Positions 1 through 7,975 of a stretch of DNA of 64,000 nucleotides are shown here, one piece after another. The notes beneath the pieces were generated by a model that was not told the origin of the DNA, ran no database searches, and worked only from the letters and a program-made list of their open reading frames with translations. The stretch spans positions 1 to 64,000 of the forward strand of contig ONCG01000020.1 of assembly GCA_900316285.1 (NCBI GenBank), given 5' to 3'. The stretch's first letter is position 1, and every line of letters starts with the position of its first letter. The stretch comes from an uncultured Prevotellaceae bacterium (GTDB lineage: Bacteria; Bacteroidota; Bacteroidia; Bacteroidales; Bacteroidaceae). The position numbers and the translations under genes are program-made.

Positions 1-1
1 T

Positions 2-400
2 AAGACTAATCTTACCCCAGAAGACGATGATGCCCTTACGGATGAGCTTTGGCCGATTGTGCGTGAAATGATAAAGACTGCAATAGAGAATCGTCAGAAC
101 CTTATAGTAGAGGGCTGTTACATCCCTTCTGATTGGCGCAACGATTTCAGTGAGCAATATTTGCAGTCAATAAGGTTTATTTGCCTTGCCATGTCGGATG
201 CTTACATTGAAGCTCATATTGATGAGATAAGGAATCACGCCTCTACCATAGAAAAGAGGTTGTACGACACAGATTATACCATAGAATCTTTGAAGTTTGA
301 CAATAAATACTACATTGATGCTTTTACTCAAAGTGGTGAGCAGATTACAATGATTGATACAGATTATTGGCAGACTGTAGAAGAACTCTTAGAACAGTAA
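2..400 (+). CDS. P-loop kinase-like protein, 3' part only
   Basis: The reading frame is open from the first bases of the window, so this is the C-terminal 132 residues of a longer gene; the GTG at 59 is internal. The sequence has the pattern of adenylate kinase/zeta-toxin-like small P-loop NTPases common in gut bacteria: a phrase NLIVEGCYIPSDW, a strand ending in RFICLAMSDAYI, and a helical DEIRNHASTIEKR segment that would act as a lid. The Walker A motif would lie upstream of the window and cannot be checked. The family assignment is from recognition of the C-terminal pattern only, and the substrate is unknown. Confidence 0.5.
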   Translation, partial: KTNLTPEDDDALTDELWPIVREMIKTAIENRQNLIVEGCYIPSDWRNDFSEQYLQSIRFICLAMSDAYIEAHIDEIRNHASTIEKRLYDTDYTIESLKFDNKYYIDAFTQSGEQITMIDTDYWQTVEELLEQ

Positions 401-829
401 ATTCCAATTTATCACTGTCAATAAGCCTTCCATCAGGAAGCCATTCCGCCTGTCTTCAACAAAAGTTCTTCTGTCTCGTCTGTCTTCAAAAAAAGTTCGT
501 CTGTCCTGTCTGTCTTCTTTTATCGTTCGGCGTTTGTTTGTCAAATTAATTCATAAATTGCAAAAAGTTCATTTTGGCAAGTTACAAGCAGATTTATAGC
601 CAAATTTAAGCAATTACGTAAACACTTGTTAACGGATGGGGACCATTTAATCCACATAAATCAACACTTATTAACACGAAATAAACATTTATAAACAGTT
701 ATAACGAGCAATTATTGGGCAAATTTGGGTTATAAACGGGCAAATTTGGGTTATAAACGGGCAAATTTGGGTTATAAACGGGTTAAATTCGGGTTATAAA
801 CGGGTTAAATTGGGTAAAATTTGGCTTGC
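401..829. repeat. Gene-free stretch with 30-bp and 21-bp tandem repeats
   Basis: This gap separates two convergent genes. A 30-bp unit beginning TGTCTTCAA is present twice (451-480, 481-510) with the start of a third at 511. After an AT-rich stretch (about 540-715) come three identical 21-bp units at 717-737, 738-758 and 759-779, a diverged 22-bp unit at 780-801 and a partial unit to about 819. The core is CAAATTTGGGTTATAAAC. No convincing gene is seen in either strand. Confidence 0.85.
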
Positions 830-1351
830 TTATTGTCGAAATTCAAAGAAAAAGAAGTCCATCCAACCAGTGTTCTCTGCATACAGATGCTGCGTGCCGC
901 GATACTCAAAGCCGAGGCGTTCGTAGAGTTTGTGGGCGGGGGTGTTGGAGGCTAGGGCATCGAGGCGAATGGCCTTCATGCCACGACTCTGGGCAAGGCG
1001 GATGGCCTCGCGAATCATCTCTGAGCCAATGCCCGTGCCCTGGCGATCGGGGCTGACGGCAAGGATGTGAATCACGGCCACCTCGTCATCTGCCACTTGC
1101 CGGCTCCACTGTATCGCGTGATAATCCTCACCCTGATACATCGTCAGAGCCACAGCCGCAATGATTTCTCCACCTTCTTGATATATATACATGCTCCCTT
1201 CGTCAATATAGGCGCTGATGCCTTCTTCCGTCGGGTGCTTGCCTTTGCTCCATCGGGCATACGTGGCCATCTCTGGCGTACGTTCCGTCACATCATCGTA
1301 GAAGGCGATGATGGCGTCATAGTCGTTTTGTGTTGCTAATATTAATTTCAT
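830..1351 (-). CDS. GNAT family N-acetyltransferase
   Basis: A 173-residue protein with the GNAT fold: an N-terminal alpha/beta part (MKLILATQNDYDAIIAFYDD), the acetyl-CoA binding motif A around VSPDRQGTGIGSEMIREAI (Q/RxxGxG/A pattern), and the C-terminal motif B ending in ALASNTPAHKLYERLGFEYRG. Such enzymes transfer acetyl from acetyl-CoA to an amine of a small molecule or protein. The ATG at 1351 is chosen because family similarity starts there; a longer reading frame upstream has no family features. It stands alone and its substrate cannot be told. Confidence 0.85.
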   Translation of the reverse strand: MKLILATQNDYDAIIAFYDDVTERTPEMATYARWSKGKHPTEEGISAYIDEGSMYIYQEGGEIIAAVALTMYQGEDYHAIQWSRQVADDEVAVIHILAVSPDRQGTGIGSEMIREAIRLAQSRGMKAIRLDALASNTPAHKLYERLGFEYRGTQHLYAENTGWMDFFFFEFRQ

Positions 1352-1475
1352 AATCATATTTGTTTGACACTGCGAAGGTACGCATATTTGCCGAGACAAT
1401 CAAACATTTGGGATGTTTTTTCGTCTGTTTTTTCATCTTTAACAGGAAAACGGAGAATATATGAAAGAAAATGTT

Positions 1476-1483
1476 TATCTTTG
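1476..1483 (+). promoter_or_regulatory. Bacteroidetes-type -7 element (TATCTTTG)
   Basis: TATCTTTG matches the TAnnTTTG -7 consensus, 44 bp before the start of the secreted protein gene at 1528. No clear TTTG -33 box is seen. Confidence 0.5.
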
Positions 1484-1527
1484 CGTCGAAAGCGATTATC
1501 GAGCATTTATATGCTGGGAGATTATAA

Positions 1528-2748
1528 ATGAAAACGATTAACGACATAAAGAAAATCATCCTGTCAATCATCTTCACCGTCGCTGCACTGACCGCGCCGG
1601 CGCAAGACAAACTTATACACGTGGCCGACAAGTCGATGTCATGGAGAAAGAACAAACCGCAGACGACGCTGTTCGACCGCGAGTTGGCGCGACTGCTGAT
1701 GCCGCAGGGAGCGACGTTCGGCGTAGTGTGTGTGCCGTCGTTCTCGTCGGAGTGGACGCTTACCTACGATTCCGTGGCCCGTACGCTTGTCTATAAGGAG
1801 GCGCAGACGAGCATCTGGCACAGCACGTACCAAGCCACGCACAAGAAAAAGAAGATGGGAGAGAAACGGTACAAATGGGTTCCTCGGAAGCGACCGAAAG
1901 ACTACGTCGCACCTGACGTCAAGACCTTTACGCTCCCCGTCAGCGATGACCAGGCAGCTGTGCTGCGGGCTGTTTGGAAGACCGCTGTATATGGTGCCGA
2001 AGTCCGCGAGGTATTCATTCTCGACGGCGTGAAATGGGAATACTTCATCGACGGTCGTCGAGCGAAGTCACATCGCGACAAGAACATACTTGTAGTATTC
2101 ACCGAAGATATGCGCAAAGCCGTCCGCAACGGCGACACGAACAGCAAGGATTCGCTCATCAGCAACGAGTTCCAGCGCGTCATCGATGGCCTCACCCTCG
2201 TCCCACCCCCCGAAGTACTGCCGCCAGGTACAGTACGTACGCTCATCATCTGGAACGGCTCCGTGCTCAACGACTCGCTTGCCGAATTCCACACTATCGG
2301 GCATGACGACCAGATCTATTTCTACCAACATCACCAGATGGTAAAAAGCATAAAATTCCATTACGACGAAGAGGAGAAACGGGAGTTTGCCGAGAGATAC
2401 GGCATCACGGCTAAGGACCTCGTGATGGAATTTGAAACCGTGCCTGACACGCTCTGCGATGCCTACGTCCACCAGCATCCCGAGTTGATACAGACGCGCC
2501 GATACGTCGAGGGCTACGTCCTGGACGAGGATGGCAAGCCGTTGGCCGATGCCTGGATCTCTTTTTATGACAAGTCGCGGATGTGTACGGGAGCAATTAC
2601 CGACAGCATTGGACATTTTGTGATGTGGCCACCCCGTACCATCACCAAATTGTATGTTCAGCACGTAGGCTATCAAACAATCAATCGTAGTATCCAGCCC
2701 ACAGACACCATCCTGAATTTCCTAATGAAAGATGCGACCAAAAATTAG
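1528..2748 (+). CDS. Secreted protein with C-terminal carboxypeptidase-regulatory-like domain
   Basis: A 406-residue protein with a signal peptide (hydrophobic residues about 9-24, cleavage near APAQ-DK). Residues about 25-325 match no family I recognise. They contain many charged residues and a basic stretch, KKKKMGEKRYKWVPRKRPK. The last 80 residues (RYVEGYVLDEDGKPLADAW onward) have the CarboxypepD_reg-like beta-sandwich pattern seen at the N-terminus of SusC proteins, here at the C-terminus. It is probably periplasmic or attached to the cell surface. Single gene with its own promoter-like element; function unknown. Confidence 0.7.
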   Translation: MKTINDIKKIILSIIFTVAALTAPAQDKLIHVADKSMSWRKNKPQTTLFDRELARLLMPQGATFGVVCVPSFSSEWTLTYDSVARTLVYKEAQTSIWHSTYQATHKKKKMGEKRYKWVPRKRPKDYVAPDVKTFTLPVSDDQAAVLRAVWKTAVYGAEVREVFILDGVKWEYFIDGRRAKSHRDKNILVVFTEDMRKAVRNGDTNSKDSLISNEFQRVIDGLTLVPPPEVLPPGTVRTLIIWNGSVLNDSLAEFHTIGHDDQIYFYQHHQMVKSIKFHYDEEEKREFAERYGITAKDLVMEFETVPDTLCDAYVHQHPELIQTRRYVEGYVLDEDGKPLADAWISFYDKSRMCTGAITDSIGHFVMWPPRTITKLYVQHVGYQTINRSIQPTDTILNFLMKDATKN

Positions 2749-2826
2749 GGGACATAGTTCAAAAAACTTTTGACTCTGTTCTTTCTTCGTTCGTCATTTC
2801 GATTTCATTGTGTAACTGTATTGCAT

Positions 2827-2858
2827 CCTGACCGCCCCAACCATATGGGGCGATCAGG
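2827..2858. terminator. Bidirectional terminator-like hairpin
   Basis: Thirteen-base arms (2827-2839 and 2846-2858) pair with one G-U wobble around a 6-nt loop. It lies between the convergent ends of the secreted-protein gene and the MerR gene. There is no T-run on either side, so factor-independent function is uncertain. Confidence 0.5.
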
Positions 2859-2866
2859 ACGGATGA

Positions 2867-3691
2867 TTACTCTATTGGAATCTGAATCACGGAGAGCCAT
2901 TTCTCTGGGTCTTCCTGATTCCAGGCCCCGTCGATGTAACACGTGCGATGTTGGCCGACAGGCTTCAGGCCGTGTTCGTCGATGTAGCGGAAGGCCTCGG
3001 CGAACGACTCGTAGAAGCGTTCGTAGGGGCCGACATGCTTCATGCAAAGGGCCTTGGGCACGGCGGGAAGGCGCTTGAACTGGATGATGGCGCTGTCTTC
3101 ACCCATCTCCTCCACCTGTTCACAATACTCGATGTCGACATCGGTCGGTTTGTACTCTCTGTCGTGCTCAACGGTGAAGCAGTAGCCCGGCGGCGGACAC
3201 TTGCAGCCGAGGCGCTGCATCTCGGGTGCAATCTTGTTGATGCACATCGGCCCGATGGCGGCATAGTCGGGCAATACTTCGCGATGACTTGCCACGATGA
3301 TTTCGGGCAATGACTGAATGCTGAATTTTTCCATTTTCTTCATTTGTTTGCGAGCGTTCCTCCAGTCGATCAGTTGATTGCGACGGGCTATCAGTTTCCG
3401 CAGCTGCGCTTCCGTTTCCTCAATCTTCTCGGTCAGTTGGCTGATGGTGGGCGTGCATGAATACGATTCACACAATTCCTTGATTTCATCCAGCGAAAAG
3501 CCGAGCCGTTGAAGATCGCGAGTGTTCTGCAACTTCTGCATTTGTTCAATGCTGTAGTAGCGGTAACCCGTCCACTCGTCTACCTCGTCAGGTATCAGTA
3601 GTCTCTTCTGCTCGTAATGACGCAAAGTCTTCACAGTGACTTGCATCAACTTTGAGAACTCTCCGATTTTCAACCTTGTTTTCTTATTCAT
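2867..3691 (-). CDS. MerR family regulator with GyrI-like effector-binding domain
   Basis: A 274-residue two-domain regulator. Residues about 6-75 form the MerR winged helix (KIGEFSKLMQVTVKTLRHYE, then GYRYYS), followed by a coiled-coil dimerisation helix (about 80-115). The C-terminal 150 residues (ESLPEIIVASHREVLPDY onward, FKRLPAVPKALCMKHVGPYE) have the GyrI-like/AraC effector-binding pattern found in BltR/BmrR-type multidrug sensors. The ATG at 3691 is chosen because the HTH begins just after it. The ligand is probably a hydrophobic small molecule by family analogy; the target genes are not evident, though a resistance-like operon lies nearby on the same strand. Confidence 0.85.
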   Translation of the reverse strand: MNKKTRLKIGEFSKLMQVTVKTLRHYEQKRLLIPDEVDEWTGYRYYSIEQMQKLQNTRDLQRLGFSLDEIKELCESYSCTPTISQLTEKIEETEAQLRKLIARRNQLIDWRNARKQMKKMEKFSIQSLPEIIVASHREVLPDYAAIGPMCINKIAPEMQRLGCKCPPPGYCFTVEHDREYKPTDVDIEYCEQVEEMGEDSAIIQFKRLPAVPKALCMKHVGPYERFYESFAEAFRYIDEHGLKPVGQHRTCYIDGAWNQEDPEKWLSVIQIPIE

Positions 3692-3802
3692 ATCGCGCGA
3701 TGACTCTGAAGTTAGTTTCAAAATCAGCTACAAAGATAATGCCTGCCCTAAGGGACGAGTCAAGAGAAATGAAGAAATTAACATGGATTTAACATATCAC
3801 TT

Positions 3803-4106
3803 GACCTTCGGTCGAGCCTGCTTACGCTCGGCAGAATTCAAGCATGGCTTGATTCTGCTCTCGCTAAAACGCAGCTGTGACCTTTGGTCGAGCCTGCTTG
3901 CGCTCGGCAGAATTCAAGCATGGTTTGATTCTGCTCTCGCTAAAATGCAGCTGTGACCTTCGGTCGAGCCTGCTTGCGCTCGGCAGAATTCAAGCATGGC
4001 TTGATTCTGCTCTCGCTAAAATGCAGCTGTGACCTTCGGTCGAGCCTGCTTGCGCTCGGCAGAATTCAAGCATGGCTTGATTCTGCTCTCGCTAAAACGC
4101 AGCCTT
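3803..4106. repeat. Four 76-bp tandem repeats carrying a gene's last codons
   Basis: Units start at 3803, 3879, 3955 and 4031 with a period of exactly 76 bp and only a few substitutions between copies. Each contains an imperfect palindrome, GCAGAATTCAAGC paired with GCTTGATTCTGC, and a smaller CGAGC/GCTCG hairpin. The copy at 4031-4106 holds the last codons and stop of the phosphatidyltransferase gene read on the minus strand; the other three are downstream copies. This fills the gap between that gene and the MerR gene. Confidence 0.9.
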
Positions 4107-4566
4107 CATGGATGGCGGCAAACGTGGCAACTGCTGCTACGACTGAAATGGGGATGATGGAAACGAATGTCAATGGGACTGCGATGAAGAGCAGGAATCC
4201 CGTTACCTTGTTTGCGATGGTGTGAGGAAAGCTGCAGTGCCCATACCTCACAAGTGCCGAAAGCTGATTCACAACTTTCACCGCTACAATGACACCTGCC
4301 CACAGCCATAGCCATTGCGGTAGTTCGAGCATCGGCAGAATCTGCCAGGCACAACATGCTACGAAGCAGATGTCTGCCAGGCTATCCAGCAATGCTCCTG
4401 TCTTGGTGCAGCACTTCAGCTTCCGAGCCAGCCACCCATCGGCCATGTCACTGATGCCGCAGAGAGCATAGATGACCCAAAAGGCAGCACCCGTCACATT
4501 GCAGAAAAGCAGACCAAGCGAGCCTGCCATTCGAAGGGAAGAGATGATGTTCGGTATCGGTGTCAT
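4066..4566 (-). CDS. CDP-alcohol phosphatidyltransferase family membrane protein
   Basis: A 166-residue protein with the complete CDP-OH signature D-x2-DG-x2-AR-x8-G-x3-D-x3-D (D40, D43, G44, A47, R48, G57, D61, D65). It is hydrophobic, with about five membrane segments, consistent with an inner-membrane enzyme exchanging CMP of a CDP-alcohol lipid for another alcohol. The exact product cannot be told. The ATG at 4566 is chosen; a GTG at 4614 would add 16 residues with no family features. It follows the beta-lactamase gene by 51 bp and is probably in the same operon. Its C-terminal residues (LARAESSHA) are encoded within the 76-bp repeat. Confidence 0.85.
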   Translation of the reverse strand: MTPIPNIISSLRMAGSLGLLFCNVTGAAFWVIYALCGISDMADGWLARKLKCCTKTGALLDSLADICFVACCAWQILPMLELPQWLWLWAGVIVAVKVVNQLSALVRYGHCSFPHTIANKVTGFLLFIAVPLTFVSIIPISVVAAVATFAAIHEGCVLARAESSHA

Positions 4567-4617
4567 CTTCTTATTCCGGGCCTGTAGCACCATGCAACAA
4601 AGGCAGGAACTCACGGT

Positions 4618-5421
4618 TTATTGTTCAAGTAATTGTTTCGCCACATCAGAAATCCGTGATTGCGGAGAGGGATTGCTGATGAAAACGGCAATAGGAAACG
4701 GCTTGCCATCACCTAATATGACAATACCCACATCGCAGATGCCTGATGGCTGACCAGATGGCAAAGGATAGCCCGTGCCTGTCTTATGAATGACTCTGGC
4801 AGAACTTGGGAATGCGGCAGGTAGGCGGTCCTTACCAGTCTGACATTCCTCCATCAGTGTGCAGATGTAGCGGAGCGCCTCATTGTCGTTGTGGTGCGTG
4901 AGAAACCACTCAAGCAGGGCAGCCATCGCCTTTGGTGTACACCAGTTCTTACTACTTAGCGCAGGCTTGGCATGCATCTGCTTCTCCGTCTTCTGGATTC
5001 GAATAGCCTTGACTCCAAGACTGCGGATGTATTTTTCTACTGCTTTCGGACCTCCGCAGTGTTCGAAGAGAATATCGCAGGCATTGTTGTCGCTCTGTTG
5101 AAGGGATAGGGCCAGCAACTCTGAATAGGTAAAAGACTTTTTGTTCTCAAACGTATTCAGCATCGGCGACCATGTGTCTTGCATCAGGTCAGCTTTCCTG
5201 ACTGTTACCTCTGTGTTCAACGCGATGTTGTTTCTAGTCAAGAAGTCTGCGACATAGAGTGCCTGGGGAAACTTCATGACGCTATACATGGGGAAACGGC
5301 TCGTCGCATTGATGCCATTCTCCGTTCCGCCTTTTTTGACGTAGCCGCCAAGCGCCTCATTCTGTGCATCCACTGAAATTGTGGATAGTATTGCAAACAA
5401 TATGATGATGATACGCAACAT
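4618..5421 (-). CDS. Class A (serine) beta-lactamase, Bacteroidetes subclass
   Basis: A 267-residue exported enzyme that would hydrolyse the beta-lactam ring in the periplasm. Visible motifs are SxxK (S47-V-M-K50), SDN (110-112), E146 in TEKQMH followed by the NWCTP segment typical of the CfxA/CepA subclass, and KTG (213-215). Residues 1-19 form a signal peptide. Compared with the family, the stretch between the signal peptide and the catalytic serine is about 15 residues short, so the first strand or helix of the fold seems reduced. It lies 16 bp after the CAT-like gene, in one operon. It is not close enough to call it CfxA or CepA. Confidence 0.85.
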   Translation of the reverse strand: MLRIIIILFAILSTISVDAQNEALGGYVKKGGTENGINATSRFPMYSVMKFPQALYVADFLTRNNIALNTEVTVRKADLMQDTWSPMLNTFENKKSFTYSELLALSLQQSDNNACDILFEHCGGPKAVEKYIRSLGVKAIRIQKTEKQMHAKPALSSKNWCTPKAMAALLEWFLTHHNDNEALRYICTLMEECQTGKDRLPAAFPSSARVIHKTGTGYPLPSGQPSGICDVGIVILGDGKPFPIAVFISNPSPQSRISDVAKQLLEQ

Positions 5422-5437
5422 GTTTTCATTTCTCGGT

Positions 5438-6055
5438 TCAGATTGTATGGATGGTCTTTTGCAGTTCTTCCAGGAATCGGGCAGCGTGCGAGCCATCCAT
5501 CTGGGCATGATGGAACTGGAAGGAGATGGGGAGCGTCACCTTCAGCCAGCCTTTGCGATAACGGCCCCAGGAGAGGAAGGGGTTGTTGTAGATGCCGCTG
5601 TACTGGTTGACGATGGCGTCGAGCTCAGTGCCGGTCACGGCGGATACGCCGACGATGACGGCCTCATCGTCTAGGATGTCCTGACAGGTCTGGCCGACGG
5701 TCTGTGTGAGATGCAGGTAATGGGCATTGAACTCTTCCAGATCGTCGCTGACGGGAACATCGCAGAAGCTGAGTCCACCCTTTACGTTATCCACAATCAT
5801 GTTGATGGCCATACGGTCGTATTTGTACAGCTTCCCCTGTTGTGGCAACATGTAGAACTCCTCGATGGCAGATGCAGCACGGCCGATGCACCAGCAGAGC
5901 AGCATGTTGAACTTCATGCCGCGCCGACGGCTCACCTTGCAGAGCCGCGTCACGTCGAAGGTCTTCGTGAACGTCACCATGGGCATGGGCGACTTCGTCC
6001 ACAACTCGAAGGCTATGGCCCGATTGGTGTCCTTGGGATTGATTTCTTGTTTCAT
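5438..6055 (-). CDS. Chloramphenicol acetyltransferase-fold O-acetyltransferase
   Basis: A 205-residue protein of normal length for type A CAT proteins. The catalytic motif HHxxxDG is present (H182, H183, D187, G188), with upstream SFQF as in the family, and the N-terminal region FTKTFDVT resembles CAT substrate-pocket strands. Members use acetyl-CoA to acetylate a hydroxyl group, classically of chloramphenicol, but chromosomal homologues may act on other substrates. Its ATG overlaps the stop of the upstream HEAT-like gene in an ATGA, which implies translational coupling. Confidence 0.85.
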   Translation of the reverse strand: MKQEINPKDTNRAIAFELWTKSPMPMVTFTKTFDVTRLCKVSRRRGMKFNMLLCWCIGRAASAIEEFYMLPQQGKLYKYDRMAINMIVDNVKGGLSFCDVPVSDDLEEFNAHYLHLTQTVGQTCQDILDDEAVIVGVSAVTGTELDAIVNQYSGIYNNPFLSWGRYRKGWLKVTLPISFQFHHAQMDGSHAARFLEELQKTIHTI

Positions 6056-6582
6056 ACGTTTATGATTAATTTCCCATTCAGGATTCTCTTACGCAAGCCT
6101 TTCAATGCTGGCTTGTAGTAGTCTATTTCCATCGCCTCAATGGTTCGTTTCAGTTCGTCCATCAGTTCTGGATAAAAACTACACATGCGATAGGCAAGTT
6201 TCATGCAAAGCGTTTGGATGCCAGGTAGTTCTTCGAAGCTAACCATGTGCTCAAAGCAGAAGTCAAGGAAATCCGTCCGCAAGTCGGCCTCTTCCATCTT
6301 CAATCGCTCAATGATGTTCAAGGTTAACCGACAGACAGAAGAATTCTTCGTCTGCATGGCTTGGTCTATCAGTTCATTGAGAATGGCCTGTAATGCTGAC
6401 AGCTCTTCGTCGGTTGCTTTGGTCAGTCCCCACAAGGCACTCCTCGCCACGCGATAGTCATTATCAAAGACATACCGTCGTGCAAAGCCGAGGAAATCGC
6501 CCTCCGCTTTGACGTCTTGGTAAATTTCCTGAGCACCTCCCTCACTGAATGTCTGCCTTAATCTCTCACTCGTTATCGCCAT
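6052..6582 (-). CDS. HEAT-repeat-like alpha-helical protein, unknown function
   Basis: A 176-residue, almost wholly helical protein with repeated amphipathic helices (for example DYRVARSALWGLTKA, SVCRLTLNIIERL, GIQTLCMKLAYRM) of the HEAT/armadillo kind. No catalytic motif and no signal peptide, so it is probably cytosolic. Homologues are hypothetical proteins in related bacteria as far as I recall. It is the gene between the GNAT and the CAT-fold enzyme in the operon, 13 bp after the GNAT stop and overlapping the next start. Confidence 0.65.
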   Translation of the reverse strand: MAITSERLRQTFSEGGAQEIYQDVKAEGDFLGFARRYVFDNDYRVARSALWGLTKATDEELSALQAILNELIDQAMQTKNSSVCRLTLNIIERLKMEEADLRTDFLDFCFEHMVSFEELPGIQTLCMKLAYRMCSFYPELMDELKRTIEAMEIDYYKPALKGLRKRILNGKLIINV

Positions 6583-6595
6583 GCAAGTAGTTCGT

Positions 6596-7120
6596 TTATC
6601 TGTTAAATTCCAATCTCAACACTCTGATGGGACGGTCCTTCCCTTGGTACTGGTTTTCGTCGATGCAGGTTTCGCCTGTAGGAACAAAACCACATTTCTC
6701 CATCACCCGGCCAGAGGCTGGATTATCAACAAAGTGACCACTGATGAGCGATTGGATATCGGTCGATTGGCGGATATGGTCTAACATCAGCCGTAGGGCC
6801 TCCGTGCAGATGCCCTGATTCCAATAGGGTTTCGCCACCCAATAGCCGATGAGTGGCTCACCTTCTCGCGCTGGCAGGTCACACTCGCACGAAGGACCAT
6901 AGCCCATAGCACCTATAGCCTCGCCCGTCTTCTTTAGTTCGATAGCCCAAGTGCAGGTGGCATCGTTGAATACGGTACGAATGATCTCCAGACTCTCCTC
7001 CACGCTTTTGTGCGGCGGCCAGCCTGCACGTGGTCCCACATCTGGGTCGGATGCCCATTTGAACAGTATCTCCGCATCCGATTCGCGCCAAGGACGCAAT
7101 ATGATTCTTTCAGTTTCCAT
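6596..7120 (-). CDS. GNAT acetyltransferase, RimJ/RimL type
   Basis: A 174-residue protein with the Acetyltransf_3 layout: ERIILRPWRESDAEILFKWASDPDV at the N-terminus, acetyl-CoA site around LIGYWVAKPYWNQGICTEALRLML, and NPASGRVMEKCGFVPTGE near the end. The usual Q/RxGxG loop is NQGICTEA here, as in many RimJ-like proteins. Substrate unknown: either a protein N-terminus or a small molecule. Its ATG overlaps the previous stop as TAATG, so it is coupled to the zinc-ribbon gene. Confidence 0.85.
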   Translation of the reverse strand: METERIILRPWRESDAEILFKWASDPDVGPRAGWPPHKSVEESLEIIRTVFNDATCTWAIELKKTGEAIGAMGYGPSCECDLPAREGEPLIGYWVAKPYWNQGICTEALRLMLDHIRQSTDIQSLISGHFVDNPASGRVMEKCGFVPTGETCIDENQYQGKDRPIRVLRLEFNR

Positions 7121-7845
7121 TACTCAATGACAAAGCTACGGGGATAGTAATCGCTGTAGAAACGGCCGTCGGTGGCGGTGAACTTCAACACGCAGTAGTT
7201 GGGGTCGGTGACACCGCCGGGGTAGTACTCTGTGTCACCGTCGCGCCAGATGAGTTCCTTCGAGGCGGCATCGGTGAGCACCTCCATCGTGCCACGAAGC
7301 ATTATGCCCTTGAAACCTTCAGCATCGCAGAAGTAGATGCTCGCCTTGGGATTGGCCTTGTAGTGGGCGACGCGGAGGGAGAACGTGTTGGTGGTGAAAT
7401 AGAACACCTTGATGCCTTCGCGCACTCGCGGCGACAGCATGGCCTTTGTGCAGGGATAGCCCTCTGCATCGACCGACGAGATGAACGTAACGGGCAGTGT
7501 GTCGGCCATCTGGGCAATGAGGTCTTTCACGCCTGCCAATGCAGGATTCTCGGGAGTTGCCTCACCGATGGTCAGCTCCTTGCGCCAACGCTTCAGGTGG
7601 GGGAAGTACTGCTTCATCTGACCGATGTACTCTTCCTTGGTGATGGGTTGAGGCAAGCCTTTGTTTACTTCGTCTACGAACTGCGCACAATGCTCAATCA
7701 TCTCGTCCATTGTGCAATCCTGAAGGAACTTTCCGTCACGATAGCAATAGATGCAATACTCCTCGTTCTTGCTTCCATCGGCGTTTGTGCCGAGTACTTC
7801 TGGGGTGAGCGGCATGCCGCAGCTCTGACAAAACTTTTGTTCCAT
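7120..7845 (-). CDS. Zinc ribbon plus pyridoxamine 5'-phosphate oxidase-like split barrel
   Basis: A 241-residue fusion. Residues about 5-30 form a putative zinc ribbon with two Cys pairs (CQSCGMPL and YCIYCYRDG). A helical linker follows (DEMIEHCAQFVDEVNKG). From about 110 on there is an FMN-binding split beta-barrel of the general-stress/PNPOx-like type (TFISSVDAEGYPCTKAML, FYFTTNTFSLRVAHYKANPKA, GTMEVLTD). Such proteins bind flavin or haem and reduce unidentified substrates. The ATG at 7845 is chosen because the Cys motif starts right after it. First gene of the six-gene operon. Confidence 0.8.
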   Translation of the reverse strand: MEQKFCQSCGMPLTPEVLGTNADGSKNEEYCIYCYRDGKFLQDCTMDEMIEHCAQFVDEVNKGLPQPITKEEYIGQMKQYFPHLKRWRKELTIGEATPENPALAGVKDLIAQMADTLPVTFISSVDAEGYPCTKAMLSPRVREGIKVFYFTTNTFSLRVAHYKANPKASIYFCDAEGFKGIMLRGTMEVLTDAASKELIWRDGDTEYYPGGVTDPNYCVLKFTATDGRFYSDYYPRSFVIE

Positions 7846-7884
7846 ATTATGATGTGTTAAGTTGGTGATGTATGATATTTTGTG

Positions 7885-7892
7885 CAAAGATA
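7885..7892 (-). promoter_or_regulatory. -7 element for the resistance-like operon
   Basis: Read on the minus strand this is TATCTTTG, 40 bp before the zinc-ribbon start. No clear -33 box. Confidence 0.5.
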
Positions 7893-7937
7893 ATTAATTT
7901 CTTCCAGTAACGATGCCCGTCTTTCGGGAAAAGATTG

Positions 7938-7945
7938 TAATTTTG
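7938..7945 (+). promoter_or_regulatory. -7 element for the DUF7010-like gene
   Basis: TAATTTTG, 30 bp before the start at 7976, divergent from the operon promoter at 7885-7892. No clear -33 box. Confidence 0.45.
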
Positions 7946-7975
7946 CAGTTTGGAAACCAAAGCAAACGATAAGTC

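Noticed and set aside
3636-4225. Two plus-strand open frames over the 76-bp repeats
   Set aside because: They translate the repeat unit (SLLALGRIQAW...) and antisense parts of the neighbouring genes; no independent gene evidence.
4618-5421. Naming the beta-lactamase cfxA or cepA
   Set aside because: Motifs fit the subclass, but the N-terminus and much of the sequence differ; identity cannot be measured here.
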